Below, piece by piece: positions 7,788-16,896 of a DNA stretch of 64,000 nt (position 1 is the stretch's first letter; every line of letters begins with the position of its first letter). Position numbers and translations under genes: made by a program. This stretch comes from Bradyrhizobium sp. LTSP885 (GTDB taxonomy: Bacteria; Pseudomonadota; Alphaproteobacteria; Rhizobiales; Xanthobacteraceae): NCBI RefSeq assembly GCF_000938305.1, contig NZ_JYMT01000020.1:77098-141097 (forward strand). Reading direction: 5' to 3'. The notes below the pieces were generated by a model. It saw only the letters and a list, made by a program, of their open reading frames with translations. It searched no databases and was not told the DNA's origin.

Positions 7788-10700
7788 TTACCCACCTGCC
7801 CAGACGTCGAGCACGTATCGATTCTTCGCGCCCATCTCCTCGATCCAGCGCGCGGCGGCGTCAGCATCGACACCGGAACGTTCTCGATAAATCGACATCA
7901 ACGTCGCTTTGACGTCGGGTTCCATCTTCCCGCCATCACCGCAGACATAGATGATCGCGCCCTGCTGGATGAGCTCCCAGACCCGATCCTTCTCCGTGGC
8001 GACGAGATGCTGCACATAGGTCTTCGGCCCGTCGGCGCGTGAGAACGCGGTGTGCAGTTCCGCGACACCGTCGGCCGCGAACGCCTTCAGCTCGTCGGCA
8101 TAGATGAAATCCTGCTCTGGATTCCGGCAGCCGAAGAACAGCATCGCGGGCCCGAGAGTCTTGCCCTGCGCCTTGCGGGCCGCGCGCTCCTGCAGGAAGC
8201 CGCGGAACGGCGCCAGTCCCGTGCCCGGCCCGATCATGATGATCGGCACGGCGTTTTCGTCGGGCAAGCGGAAGCCGGCCTTGGTTTCCTTCACGGTGGC
8301 GTGGACGGTATCGCCGGCGCGACGGCGCGCCAGATAGTTCGAGCAGACGCCCTTGTAGATGCCGCGCCCCGAGCTTGCGGGCGCCTCGACCACACCGACG
8401 GTGACGCTGCAGCGCTGCGCCTCGCCCGCCGGTGACGACGAGATCGAGTAATAGCGCGGCGCGAGCAGCGATAGCATCTCCAGGTAAAGGTGGAACGGCA
8501 GCTCGCAGGCCGGATATTCCTCGAGCAGATCGAATACCGATTTGCGCTTGGCCAGCACCTCGGCCCGGTAGCGCTCGGCGGAGGCATCGTCGTCGCCGAC
8601 ATAGGCCATCAGTTTTGGCTTGGTCATCGGGCAGCGGGTCTGCTCGGCCATGATCTGGATCTGCTTGCGGGTCGCAACCTGCTGGAGATCGACGAATTCG
8701 GTCAGCAGCCGCCCGACCGACACTGCGTTGCCGACCGGCAATTGCGCGCGGCGGCCCTCCGAGACCTGCAAACGGATCTGATCGGCCGGCAGGAAGCCGA
8801 AGCGGCGCGCGACGGAATCGACCAGCGTCGGGTCGTTGCGCGGCACCACGCTGAGGTGATCGCCAACGCGATATCTCAGGTTCGCCGGCAGCTCGACCTC
8901 GATATGCCGGGTCGACCTATCAGATGGATGGGCACCCGTCTTGGTCTGCAACTCGTTGTTGACCAGCACCTTCATCGGCACCGCGCCGCCTTGCGCCACG
9001 ATGGTGTTGACCGCGCCTTGAGCCACCGGCTCGATCGCGTAGAGCGGCTCATCCTCGGCGGTCCGGGTGAAATTCCAATCGATGCCGAATTCCTTGGTTG
9101 CAACCTTCGCGGCCTCCGGGAACCATTTCTGGAACTGGCCGTCGAGATCGCTGCGCGCATCGCCTTCGCCGCGCGGATAGACGGCGCGCGCGCCATGCGC
9201 GGCAAGCTGCTCGTCGATGAAGCGCGGCACGGATTGATAGGTCGCCGCCCAATCGCTGTTGCCGCAGCCGAACACCGCGTAGCGCACCTTGGCAAAGGCA
9301 TCCTTCGGCAGGTCGTCGCCGAGCCATTTGACGAACTGCGTGGCATTGTCGGGCGGTGCGCCATTGTAGGAGGCGCAGATGATCAGGACGCCGCCCTCCT
9401 CCGGCAGCTTGCCGACATAGTCGTCGAGCGGGCCAAGCCGTGTGGCAAAACCATTGATCTCGGAGAGATCGGCCATGCGCGTCGCGAGCTCCTCGGCCGA
9501 ACCGAGGTTTGAGCCGTACAGCACCAGCATCGGTGTGTTGTGACCCGGGCGCGCGATCGGTGCGCGCGGCGCCGTTGGCGCGGCGGTGATGGCACCCACA
9601 CTGCCGGCGAACGAGCCGCGATCCCTGTCGTCGCGCGGCCGTACCTTGATCTTGAAGCCGTCGGGCTTGACCGTCAGCGTCTCCTTCAGCTGCATCTGGT
9701 AGCGGTGGATGTCCATCAGCCTGAAGCGTTGCAGGATCATCCCGATCGCGAGCGCCGACTCATGCATCGCAAAACCGCGGCCGATACAGGCGCGCTGGCC
9801 GTTGCCAAACGGCTTCCAGGCGTTGATCGGGCGTTTGGCTTCAGCCTCGCGGCTGAAATTCTCCGGATCGAACACGTCGGGGTTCGGACCCCAGACCGAG
9901 GGGTCGCGGTGCAGCGCCATCACCAGGATGGTGATAAAGGTGTTCTTCCGGAGCTTGTATTTGCCGCCGATGGTTTCGTCGGCCAGCGGCGCGATGCCGT
10001 AGGCCGGCGCCGGCGGCCACAGCCGCAGCGCCTCCTTCAGGCATTGCGTGATGTAGGTGAGCTGCGTGACCTGCTGATAGGTCGGCCTGGCGTCGATGTC
10101 GGGCCCGAGGACGCGATCGACCTCCTCATAGGCCTTCTTCAGGATCTCCGGATGCTTCAGCAACGCGTAGATCGTGCACGACAGCAGACCGGACGTGGTC
10201 TCGTGGCCGGCAATCAGGAAGGTGTTGATCTGGTAGCGGATGTTGACGTCGTCGAGTTGCTCACCCGTAGAGCGGTCGACGCCGGTCATCATTGCCGCCA
10301 GCATGTCCTTCTTGTCGGAGGTCGCGTCGGTGTTGCCGCGCCGCTCGGCGATGATCTCGTCGACCATCCTGTTCATGAAGCCGACGTCTTCGGTGAGCGT
10401 CTTGCGCCGCTTCTGCATCCACAGCCCTTCGAGCGGCAGGCCGCGGGTCATCATGATGGTCTCGAGCGAGCGCACCAGCGATTCGACGAAGGGGTGGTAA
10501 TCCCTGCGATAGAACGAATTGAAGCGGTAGTCGAAGCCGCAGAGGCCGATCGTATCGAGGGTCAGCGCCGTCATGTCGTGGACGACGTCGATCTCCTCGT
10601 CGGCGTTCAGCCGCTGCCATTTCTGGACGAGCTGCTCGGCAATATCGACCATGCTCGGGTGATAGGACTGCATGGCGCGGTTGCCGAACGGCTGCATCAA

Positions 10701-11021
10701 TATGTTGTGCGCCTTGCTCCAGTTCGGCTCCCTGGTGTCGGCAGTAAACAACCCGTCGCCGCCGACCGCGCGCACCCGGCGCAGCGAACCGCGCACCGCC
10801 TTGTCGAAGCGCTTCTCGTCGGAGAGTTCCTCCACGAGGTCATGGCCGGAGACGATGACGATCGGCGCGCCCATCATGTCGAGCCAGAAGATCGGCCCGA
10901 GCTCCTTGGAAAGCCGTACCAGATCCTGCACGGGTGCGGTCGAATCCAGCGACAGCATGTTGCCGACCACCGGCTTCGTCGGCGGCTGCGGGATCGGACT
11001 CAGTCTGTTGCCGGACGCCAT
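7788..11021 (-). CDS. self-sufficient cytochrome P450/NADPH-P450 reductase fusion (CYP102/BM3-like)
   Basis: 1077-residue fusion enzyme. The P450 domain covers residues 1 to ~470, with the I-helix motif AGHETTS, ExxR in KEALRLWPP and the heme signature FGNGQRACIG with ligand Cys412. After a Pro/Ala linker comes a flavodoxin-like FMN domain (VLYGSNLGSAEE, ~490-640). It is followed by a ferredoxin-reductase FAD/NADPH domain with RYYSISSSP and GPGTGLAPFRGF, ending in VWAGG. The order and length match P450-BM3, which hydroxylates fatty acids at sub-terminal carbons using its own reductase. The ATG at 11021 has an AGGGGGA site. Nearby acyltransferase and hydrolase genes fit a fatty-acyl substrate, which is inferred. 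Confidence 0.95.
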   Translation of the reverse strand: MASGNRLSPIPQPPTKPVVGNMLSLDSTAPVQDLVRLSKELGPIFWLDMMGAPIVIVSGHDLVEELSDEKRFDKAVRGSLRRVRAVGGDGLFTADTREPNWSKAHNILMQPFGNRAMQSYHPSMVDIAEQLVQKWQRLNADEEIDVVHDMTALTLDTIGLCGFDYRFNSFYRRDYHPFVESLVRSLETIMMTRGLPLEGLWMQKRRKTLTEDVGFMNRMVDEIIAERRGNTDATSDKKDMLAAMMTGVDRSTGEQLDDVNIRYQINTFLIAGHETTSGLLSCTIYALLKHPEILKKAYEEVDRVLGPDIDARPTYQQVTQLTYITQCLKEALRLWPPAPAYGIAPLADETIGGKYKLRKNTFITILVMALHRDPSVWGPNPDVFDPENFSREAEAKRPINAWKPFGNGQRACIGRGFAMHESALAIGMILQRFRLMDIHRYQMQLKETLTVKPDGFKIKVRPRDDRDRGSFAGSVGAITAAPTAPRAPIARPGHNTPMLVLYGSNLGSAEELATRMADLSEINGFATRLGPLDDYVGKLPEEGGVLIICASYNGAPPDNATQFVKWLGDDLPKDAFAKVRYAVFGCGNSDWAATYQSVPRFIDEQLAAHGARAVYPRGEGDARSDLDGQFQKWFPEAAKVATKEFGIDWNFTRTAEDEPLYAIEPVAQGAVNTIVAQGGAVPMKVLVNNELQTKTGAHPSDRSTRHIEVELPANLRYRVGDHLSVVPRNDPTLVDSVARRFGFLPADQIRLQVSEGRRAQLPVGNAVSVGRLLTEFVDLQQVATRKQIQIMAEQTRCPMTKPKLMAYVGDDDASAERYRAEVLAKRKSVFDLLEEYPACELPFHLYLEMLSLLAPRYYSISSSPAGEAQRCSVTVGVVEAPASSGRGIYKGVCSNYLARRRAGDTVHATVKETKAGFRLPDENAVPIIMIGPGTGLAPFRGFLQERAARKAQGKTLGPAMLFFGCRNPEQDFIYADELKAFAADGVAELHTAFSRADGPKTYVQHLVATEKDRVWELIQQGAIIYVCGDGGKMEPDVKATLMSIYRERSGVDADAAARWIEEMGAKNRYVLDVWAGG

Positions 11022-11052
11022 CTTGGAAGTTTCCCCCTGCCTGATCTCTCAA

Positions 11053-11090
11053 CCGTCATTGCGAGGAGCGAAGCGACGAAGCAATGACGG
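11053..11090. repeat. short extragenic palindrome
   Basis: CCGTCATTGC at 11053-11062 pairs with GCAATGACGG at 11081-11090. The interior GAGGAGCGAAGCGACGAA is purine-rich. It sits in the 85-base gap between the hydrolase and P450-fusion genes on the minus strand. It belongs to a class of small palindromes common between genes in bradyrhizobia (recalled, not searched). Confidence 0.65.
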
Positions 11091-11106
11091 CGCTAGTGTC
11101 TCGTCG

Positions 11107-12102
11107 TCACCCAAACCGTTTTCGACGCCACTCGATCAGCTTGGCGCTGACTTCTTCGGGCTTTTCCTGCTGCGTCCAATGGCCGCTGCCACGGACCAGG
11201 TACTTTTCCAGGTCCGGCACCAGTTTCTCCATCCCGTCGGCGGCCGACGGCGGCAGCACTGCGTCGTTCTCAGCCATGATCATCAGCGACGGCACGCGCA
11301 CGTTATGGTCGAGCCCCACTGAGCGTTCCCAGTTGCGGGTGAAGTTGCGATACCAGTTGATGCCGCCGGTGAAGCCGGTTGTCGTGAAGGTATCGACGAA
11401 CACCTTCTTCTCCTCCACTGAGAGGATCGGCGTCCGCGGATCGTGCTTGGCGTCATAGTTCGCGATCATCTGCGGAAACGCCAGGTTAAGCCGCGCTGAG
11501 GCGCCGACGCCGGCGATCGGCGTTTCCTCCGGAGTGCCTGGTGGGCGCGCGACCGGCTTGCGCATAAAGGCGTCGAAGGTCTGCTCGACGCGGCTGCCGA
11601 AGATACGGTCGGGCTCCCGCGCCGGATCCTGGAACTGGACGATATACATCTGGTCGCCGAAGCGCTGGCGGAACAACGCGATCGGATCAACCGGCGCGCG
11701 ATCCCAATGCGGCGTGTTGACGCCGACGACGCCGGCGACCCGCGACGGGTGCCGCAGCGGCATCTGCCAGACGACAAAGCCGCCCCAGTCGTGGCCGACA
11801 AAGATCGCCTTGTCGATCTTGAGATGATCGAGCAGGCCGACGAGGTCGTCGGTCAGATGCTCCATATCATAGGCCTCGACCGGCTCGGGGCGGTCGGTCG
11901 CGCCGTAGCCACGTTGATCCGGCGCAATCACCCTGATTCCGGCGTCCCCCAGCGCCTTGATCTGGTGACGCCAGGAGAAGGCAAGCTCCGGCCAGCCGTG
12001 GCACAGCACCACCGGCGGCGTGTCGGTCTTCGGACCGGCTTCATAAAACCCCATACGGATGCCGTTCGTCTCGGCGAACTGCAGCGGCGGCATTTCAATC
12101 AT
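11107..12102 (-). CDS. epoxide-hydrolase-like alpha/beta hydrolase
   Basis: 331-residue alpha/beta hydrolase of the epoxide-hydrolase/haloalkane-dehalogenase branch. It has the oxyanion motif HGWPE, the loop APDQRGYGATDRP and the nucleophile elbow GHDWGG, with an aspartate as expected for that branch. MIMAENDAVLPP holds the likely acid, and GSGHWTQQEKPEEV the histidine. Epoxide hydrolases add water to epoxides, some of which are made by P450s, and the P450 fusion lies directly downstream. It is separated from the upstream acyltransferase by only 9 bases. The start at 12102 is preceded by AGGA; a second ATG at 12093 is possible. Confidence 0.88.
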   Translation of the reverse strand: MIEMPPLQFAETNGIRMGFYEAGPKTDTPPVVLCHGWPELAFSWRHQIKALGDAGIRVIAPDQRGYGATDRPEPVEAYDMEHLTDDLVGLLDHLKIDKAIFVGHDWGGFVVWQMPLRHPSRVAGVVGVNTPHWDRAPVDPIALFRQRFGDQMYIVQFQDPAREPDRIFGSRVEQTFDAFMRKPVARPPGTPEETPIAGVGASARLNLAFPQMIANYDAKHDPRTPILSVEEKKVFVDTFTTTGFTGGINWYRNFTRNWERSVGLDHNVRVPSLMIMAENDAVLPPSAADGMEKLVPDLEKYLVRGSGHWTQQEKPEEVSAKLIEWRRKRFG

Positions 12103-12111
12103 TGCAAAATC

Positions 12112-13662
12112 CTACTCGGCCGCGCCTTTGATGTCGGCAGGCGGAGGCGCGAACGCCGCCTCGAGTGCATCGAATTCGAGCGGCAGCATGTCGCACAAAA
12201 CCTGCACATGGGGAATGACGTTGGCACCCACGATGAAGCCGAAATCGAGCTGGTCGCGATAGCTCTGCACGGTGATGTTGAGCGCGATGCCGTGGGTCGA
12301 GATCGAGACCGGGAAGATATGCAGCAGTTCCGCGCCGGCGGCGTACAGCGTCTGCCGCGGGCCCGGCACGTTCGATACCGTGATGTTGGTCGCCGGCGGC
12401 AGCACGTTGGACAGGTCGGAGCGGCTGTAAAGCAGCGCCATGATCTGCACCAGGATCGGCGTGCCCAGCATCGAGATGTTGGAGACCTGCGGCATCAGGG
12501 CGCGCAGCGGATGCGACATTTCCTTGGACTTGGTCGATTGCGCGATGATGGTCTCCAGCCGCCGCTTGGGGTCTTCGACGTCCGTCGCGATCGAACAGAT
12601 CATGCCGAACACCTGGTTGTTGGAGTCGGCGTTGCCCTCCTCACGCAGCGAGATCGGGACGCCTGCCGTGAGCGACTTGTTCGGCAGCGCGCCCTGGCTG
12701 ATCAGATAACGCCGCACCACGCCGGAGGCGATCGCGAGCACGACGTCGTTGAGCTTGCCGCCGGACGCCTTCGCCACCGCCTTGGCGCGCGACAGCGAGA
12801 TCGAGGTGCCGGCAAAACTGCGCTCCGATGAGATCGCCTTGTTGAGGATGGTCGGCGGCGAGGACATCGACTGCAGGCTCTCGCGCGATTTGGGGTCCGC
12901 GACCTTGGCCACAACATCGGACAGGCTCTTCAACATGGTCGGCATGGCGCCGGCGAACTTCACCGCGCTCTCGATCTGGAACATGGCGTTGTCGAACAGA
13001 ATCGAGCCGAGGTCACTCTTGCCCGAGCGCGGCAACTCCAGGCTCTTCTTCGCGGTGGCCGCCGCCTCGAATGGCTGGGTCCAGAGCTGCTGGTAGGCAT
13101 CGATCAAATTGGCTGCGATATCGCGCGGCTCGGGCGCCACCTTCCTGGCCGCCGGCGGATCGATCTCCCGCGGCACCGGTGTCACGTCGTAGATCATGCT
13201 GGTCAGCGCGGCGCCCGCGCCACCGTCGATGCAGGCATGGTGCATCTTGGAATAGAGCCCGATCTCGTTGTCCTTCATGCCCTCGAAGACGTAGAACTCC
13301 CAGAGCGGGCGGGCGCGGTTCAACAGCTTGGCGTGCATCCAGCCGACGATGCGCTCGAGTGTCGCGCGATCACGCGGCGCGGGCAGGCTGGCGCGGAAGA
13401 TGTGACGGTCGATGTCGAACTGGTCGTCCTCGACCCAGGACGGATGGTCGATGTCGAGCGGCGCCTTCTGCAGGCGCGCTTTGAGGATCGGCGCGATATG
13501 CAGCCGCGAGGCGAGCATCGCCTTGAACTCCTCGAAGAAGTCGCCCTTGTAGCCCTCGGGCAGGCGAAAGATCGCCATGCTGCCGACATGCATCGGCATT
13601 TCCGGCGTTTCCAGATAGAGAAACGATGCGTCCAGCGAGGACAGCTTCTTGGCGTCGCTCAT
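12112..13662 (-). CDS. WS/DGAT-type wax ester synthase/diacylglycerol acyltransferase
   Basis: 516-residue acyl-CoA-dependent O-acyltransferase. The catalytic motif HHACIDG is at residues 141-147, and N-terminal LSSLDASFLYLETPEMPMHVG and late NITVSNVPGPRQTLY are both family hallmarks. WS/DGAT enzymes make wax esters or triacylglycerol from acyl-CoA and a fatty alcohol or diacylglycerol. The ATG at 13662 is chosen over 13716 because a strong GGAGGA site precedes it and the family starts at this point. It is operonic with hydrolases on both sides. It implies neutral-lipid storage besides PHA, although some WS/DGAT homologues have other acyl acceptors. Confidence 0.92.
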   Translation of the reverse strand: MSDAKKLSSLDASFLYLETPEMPMHVGSMAIFRLPEGYKGDFFEEFKAMLASRLHIAPILKARLQKAPLDIDHPSWVEDDQFDIDRHIFRASLPAPRDRATLERIVGWMHAKLLNRARPLWEFYVFEGMKDNEIGLYSKMHHACIDGGAGAALTSMIYDVTPVPREIDPPAARKVAPEPRDIAANLIDAYQQLWTQPFEAAATAKKSLELPRSGKSDLGSILFDNAMFQIESAVKFAGAMPTMLKSLSDVVAKVADPKSRESLQSMSSPPTILNKAISSERSFAGTSISLSRAKAVAKASGGKLNDVVLAIASGVVRRYLISQGALPNKSLTAGVPISLREEGNADSNNQVFGMICSIATDVEDPKRRLETIIAQSTKSKEMSHPLRALMPQVSNISMLGTPILVQIMALLYSRSDLSNVLPPATNITVSNVPGPRQTLYAAGAELLHIFPVSISTHGIALNITVQSYRDQLDFGFIVGANVIPHVQVLCDMLPLEFDALEAAFAPPPADIKGAAE

Positions 13663-13738
13663 GATTTCCTCCAGAGAATCAACCGATACGGGCGCCTTTG
13701 CGGCGCTTCTCGTCATTTAGTCAGGACGGTGTCTGCAG

Positions 13739-14539
13739 TCAGGATAGTGCCTGTTCCGCAGGCCCATAGGCAATGGCAAAGGGACCGGACCGGTCAAAAT
13801 GCCGGAACTCGCCTTCCGGCTGCGCCAGCCGGTCGGCGATCGCCCAGAGGGCCGCCGGGTTGACGCCAAGCCCGACATGGCTGGCGAGATGCACCTCGAT
13901 ATTCTCCGCGGTCGCCGATGGCCGCAACTGGGTGGTACGCCAGTTCACGACGCCGTCGGTACGCGAATAGATCGAGGTCGCGGGCACCGGCATGTCGCCG
14001 GCGATCGCCTCGCGGATCTCGGGGATGTCGTTCACCCCTTCACCGGACAATAGCTCATAGAGCCGCGTCGCATTGGTGGCGCGGATGTCATCGGCAAACG
14101 GACTGCCGAGCGTGATGACCGAGCGCACCAGGTCCGGCATCTGCAGCGCGAGATCGCGCGCATAGACGCCACCTAAGCTCCAGCCGATGATCGAGACCTT
14201 GCGCCCGGATGCCTCATGGATCCGCTTCAGGAGATCGCGCAGCGCGCCCCGCTTGGAGGCGACGCCGCCGAGATTGCGGCCCAGGTTCCAGGCATGGGCG
14301 TCATAGCCGAGCTCCTTCAGATAGCGCCGCATCGGCGCCATCGACAGGTCGCTGGCCAGGAAGCCCGGCAACGCGAGCACCGGATGGCCGTCGCCCTTTG
14401 GCGCCTGCATCAGCAGCGGCGACAGCAACAGGCTCGTGTTGAACTCGAGCACGCTGCGCGCCTCGGCCAGCATCAGGAACAGGCCCGGCGGGCGCAACCG
14501 GCGTTCGGTCACCTCAGCGCTCCCGTCCGTGCCGGCCAC
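13739..14539 (-). CDS. alpha/beta hydrolase, lipase-like
   Basis: 266-residue alpha/beta hydrolase with HPVLALPGFLASD, the nucleophile elbow GWSLGG, SRTDGVVNW and a final SHVGLG segment. It is paralogous to the gene at 83-853 across its whole length. The start is a GTG at 14539 whose first base overlaps the TAG stop of the upstream DUF6489 gene (TAGTG), implying translational coupling. Its place directly before the WS/DGAT gene suggests a lipase or acyl-hydrolase function in neutral-lipid turnover; that role is inferred. Confidence 0.87.
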   Translation of the reverse strand: MAGTDGSAEVTERRLRPPGLFLMLAEARSVLEFNTSLLLSPLLMQAPKGDGHPVLALPGFLASDLSMAPMRRYLKELGYDAHAWNLGRNLGGVASKRGALRDLLKRIHEASGRKVSIIGWSLGGVYARDLALQMPDLVRSVITLGSPFADDIRATNATRLYELLSGEGVNDIPEIREAIAGDMPVPATSIYSRTDGVVNWRTTQLRPSATAENIEVHLASHVGLGVNPAALWAIADRLAQPEGEFRHFDRSGPFAIAYGPAEQALS

Positions 14540-14793
14540 TATTTCTTGTCCTTCTTGCCGATGCCGCCGAGGCCGGCCATCGTCACGAACATGTCCTGGA
14601 AGCGTTCGGCTATCTTCGGATCGAAAGTGAACCAGCTTTGGATCAGGGCCTCAGGCGAGACCTTGTCGATGTTCGAGATCATCTGCTGCTGCAGTCTGTC
14701 CATGACCGCGGCCTGCATCGGCGCCACGTCCGGCAAGCCCATGAACTGTCGCGCTTCGATCGGCGTACAATCTATCTCGACATTGACCTTCAT
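14539..14793 (-). CDS. DUF6489-type small protein
   Basis: 84-residue acidic/hydrophobic protein beginning MKVNVEIDCTPIEARQFMGLPD and ending in a Lys-rich GKKDKK tail. I recognise it as the DUF6489 family, found in alphaproteobacteria, with no established function. It is the first gene of the lipid operon and is stop/start coupled to the downstream hydrolase. The fixed position before a hydrolase and a WS/DGAT suggests an accessory role in lipid handling. Confidence 0.75.
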   Translation of the reverse strand: MKVNVEIDCTPIEARQFMGLPDVAPMQAAVMDRLQQQMISNIDKVSPEALIQSWFTFDPKIAERFQDMFVTMAGLGGIGKKDKK

Positions 14794-15181
14794 GTCCGCC
14801 TCCTCAAATGCGCCTGACCCGCCTCAGTATCGCCGCGACAGGGTGAGTCATGCAAGCGACCCCAACCCACCCCCGGACCCAGTCAGCCTCAATCACCCGT
14901 TATGGTCAACCAAACCGGCGCCGCTGGCGGGCGGTTCGGTGACCGGTCCGAACGTCAGGCCATGGTGCTGGCGGCCGAAATGAACGTTGGCACTCCGAAA
15001 GTTGAATGTCACGCGCTTGCGGTGACCGCGTATCCTCAAATCCCAGTCATTGCGCTGCGCCCGCGCAAACCGGTTAACCCTTTGGGAAATCGCGCTTGCG
15101 CGTCGGGCAAACTCTGGCAACATGGACGACAATACCGACCGGGCGTGTGCAACCGGCGGACAATAGCGGGAACGGGGTCAG
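14794..15181. other. divergent intergenic region, no gene seen
   Basis: This 388-base stretch separates the minus-strand lipid operon from the plus-strand peptide transporter operon and must hold both promoters. Open frames crossing it (one from 14902, one on the opposite strand) have no ribosome site and no recognisable protein. A short interrupted palindrome (TTCGG and CCGAA, about 14935-14952) is the only structure noticed. The end carries the GGGG ribosome site for the gene at 15182. Confidence 0.6.
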
Positions 15182-16780
15182 ATGTCGGTACGTTGGAGTT
15201 TGGTTGCAGCGACAACAGTCGCGCTGGTCGCATGGGCTGTGCCGGCATCGGCCCAGACATTGCGCTACGCCAACCAGGGCGAACTCAAATCGCTCGATCC
15301 CTATACGCTGAAGGAAACCACGACCATCGCCCACCACGCCCATGTCTATGAAGGGTTGGTCGCGCGCGACAAGGATTTGAAGATCATCCCGGCATTGGCG
15401 GAAAGCTGGGAGACGCCAAGCCCGACCAAATGGCGCTTTCATCTGCGCAAGGGCGTGAAATTCCACAATGGCGATCCCTTCACCGCCGACGACGTGCTGT
15501 TCTCCGCCGATCGCGTCCGCGCCAAGGGCTCCAACTTCCTCAGCAACGTTCCGGGCGACGCCAAGTTCACCAAGGTCGACGACTATACGGTCGACGTGAC
15601 GCTGGACTCGCCCAATCCCATCCTGACCTCGCAGTGGGATAGCTGGTTCATCATGGACAAGAAGTGGTGCGAGGACAACAACGCGGTCGCGCCGACGCCG
15701 GCCTCCGCGACCACGCCGAGCTACGCTGCACTGCACGAGAACGGCACCGGCGCCTTCATGATCGAAAGCCACCAGCCCGGCGTGAAGACCGTCTTCAAGG
15801 TGTATCCGGATTACTGGCGCAAGCCGGAGCATAATCTGAAGGAGATCATTTTCACCTCGATTGGCTCCGACGCCACAAGGGTCGCCGCGCTGCTCTCGGG
15901 CGACGTCGACGTGATCGAGCCGGTTCCGATCCAGGACATCCAGCGCGTCAATTCAAGCGGCAATGCCACCGTCCTGACCGGACCGGAAATCCGCACCCTC
16001 TTCATCGGCATGGACGTGGCGCGCGATGAGCTTCTGTACTCGAACGTCAAGGGCAAGAACCCGTTCAAGGACATCCGCGTCCGCGAAGCCTTCTACAAGA
16101 CCATAGATGTCGAGCTGATCAAGACCCGCGTCATGCGGGGGTTGTCGACCCCCTCGGTGCTGATGGTCGCACCGCAGCTCTACCCGCTGTCGAAGGAGTT
16201 CACCCGGCCGAAGCTGGATCCTGACGGAGCCAAGAAGCTGCTGGCCGACGCCGGCTATCCGAACGGCTTTGAAGTCACCATGGATTGCCCGAACGACCGC
16301 TACGTCAACGACGCCGCGATCTGCCAGGCCGTGGTCGGCATGCTGGCCCGCATCGGTGTCAAGGTGAACCTGCTGGCGCAGCCGAAGGCGCAGTATTTCG
16401 CCAAGGTGCTGAAGCCCGGCGGCTACCAGACCTCGCTCTTCATGCTCGGCTGGACGCCCGCCACCTCCGATTCGCACAACGTGCTTCACGACATCCTCGG
16501 CTGCCGTGACGATCCGAAGGATTCCACCCGCGGCGAAGCCAATCTCGGCGGCTATTGCAACAAGGAGGTCGACGCGCTCACCGACAAGGTGCTGGTCGAA
16601 CCCGACACCGCCAAGCGTGATCAACTGATCAAGCAGGCCTACGAGATCGTCATCAAGGAATATGGCTACATCCCGCTGCACCAGCAGGCGCTGGCGTGGG
16701 GCGTATCGAACAAGGTCAAGCTGACCCAGCGCGCGGACAACCAGGTCCTGCTGTACTGGGCGACCAAACAAGGTGAGTAA
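15182..16780 (+). CDS. ABC transporter substrate-binding protein, family 5 (peptide type), importer 1
   Basis: 532-residue periplasmic solute-binding protein of the DppA/OppA class. Residues 1-24 form a Sec signal peptide ending in PASA. The mature protein begins QTLRYANQGELKSLDPYT, and the family-5 signature region is WRFHLRKGVKFHNGDPFTADDVLFSADR. The late GYIPLHQQALAWG is typical of dipeptide and oligopeptide binders. It opens a five-gene importer operon (SBP, two permeases, two ATPases). A strong hairpin follows the stop, probably protecting the SBP message. The ligand is not deducible; peptides or glutathione-like compounds fit the adjacent gamma-glutamyltransferase. Confidence 0.92.
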   Translation: MSVRWSLVAATTVALVAWAVPASAQTLRYANQGELKSLDPYTLKETTTIAHHAHVYEGLVARDKDLKIIPALAESWETPSPTKWRFHLRKGVKFHNGDPFTADDVLFSADRVRAKGSNFLSNVPGDAKFTKVDDYTVDVTLDSPNPILTSQWDSWFIMDKKWCEDNNAVAPTPASATTPSYAALHENGTGAFMIESHQPGVKTVFKVYPDYWRKPEHNLKEIIFTSIGSDATRVAALLSGDVDVIEPVPIQDIQRVNSSGNATVLTGPEIRTLFIGMDVARDELLYSNVKGKNPFKDIRVREAFYKTIDVELIKTRVMRGLSTPSVLMVAPQLYPLSKEFTRPKLDPDGAKKLLADAGYPNGFEVTMDCPNDRYVNDAAICQAVVGMLARIGVKVNLLAQPKAQYFAKVLKPGGYQTSLFMLGWTPATSDSHNVLHDILGCRDDPKDSTRGEANLGGYCNKEVDALTDKVLVEPDTAKRDQLIKQAYEIVIKEYGYIPLHQQALAWGVSNKVKLTQRADNQVLLYWATKQGE

Positions 16781-16798
16781 GTGACGCCAACGAATTCG

Positions 16799-16824
16799 GT
16801 CCCGGAAGCCCCTGCTTCCGGGAC
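16799..16824 (+). terminator. intercistronic hairpin after the SBP gene
   Basis: Perfect 11-bp stem GTCCCGGAAGC/GCTTCCGGGAC with a 4-base loop, 18 bases after the SBP stop. The following TTGTCGTTTTCC is only moderately T-rich. This suggests partial termination or 3'-end protection that lets the binding protein be made in excess over the permeases, as is common in ABC importer operons. Confidence 0.75.
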
Positions 16825-16896
16825 TTGTCGTTTTCCGGCCGCGCAGCGTCGCGCGACTGGTTTGAAAACAAGTCTGAAAAGCAGTGAAAGGTAGAG

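Noticed and set aside
9540..11087. 515-residue open frame on the plus strand
   Set aside because: It is antisense to the P450 domain of the fusion enzyme and has no recognisable domain or ribosome site.
14902..15351. 149-residue open frame upstream of and overlapping the first SBP gene
   Set aside because: It overlaps the signal-peptide region of a clear SBP in another frame, with no ribosome site and no homology signal.
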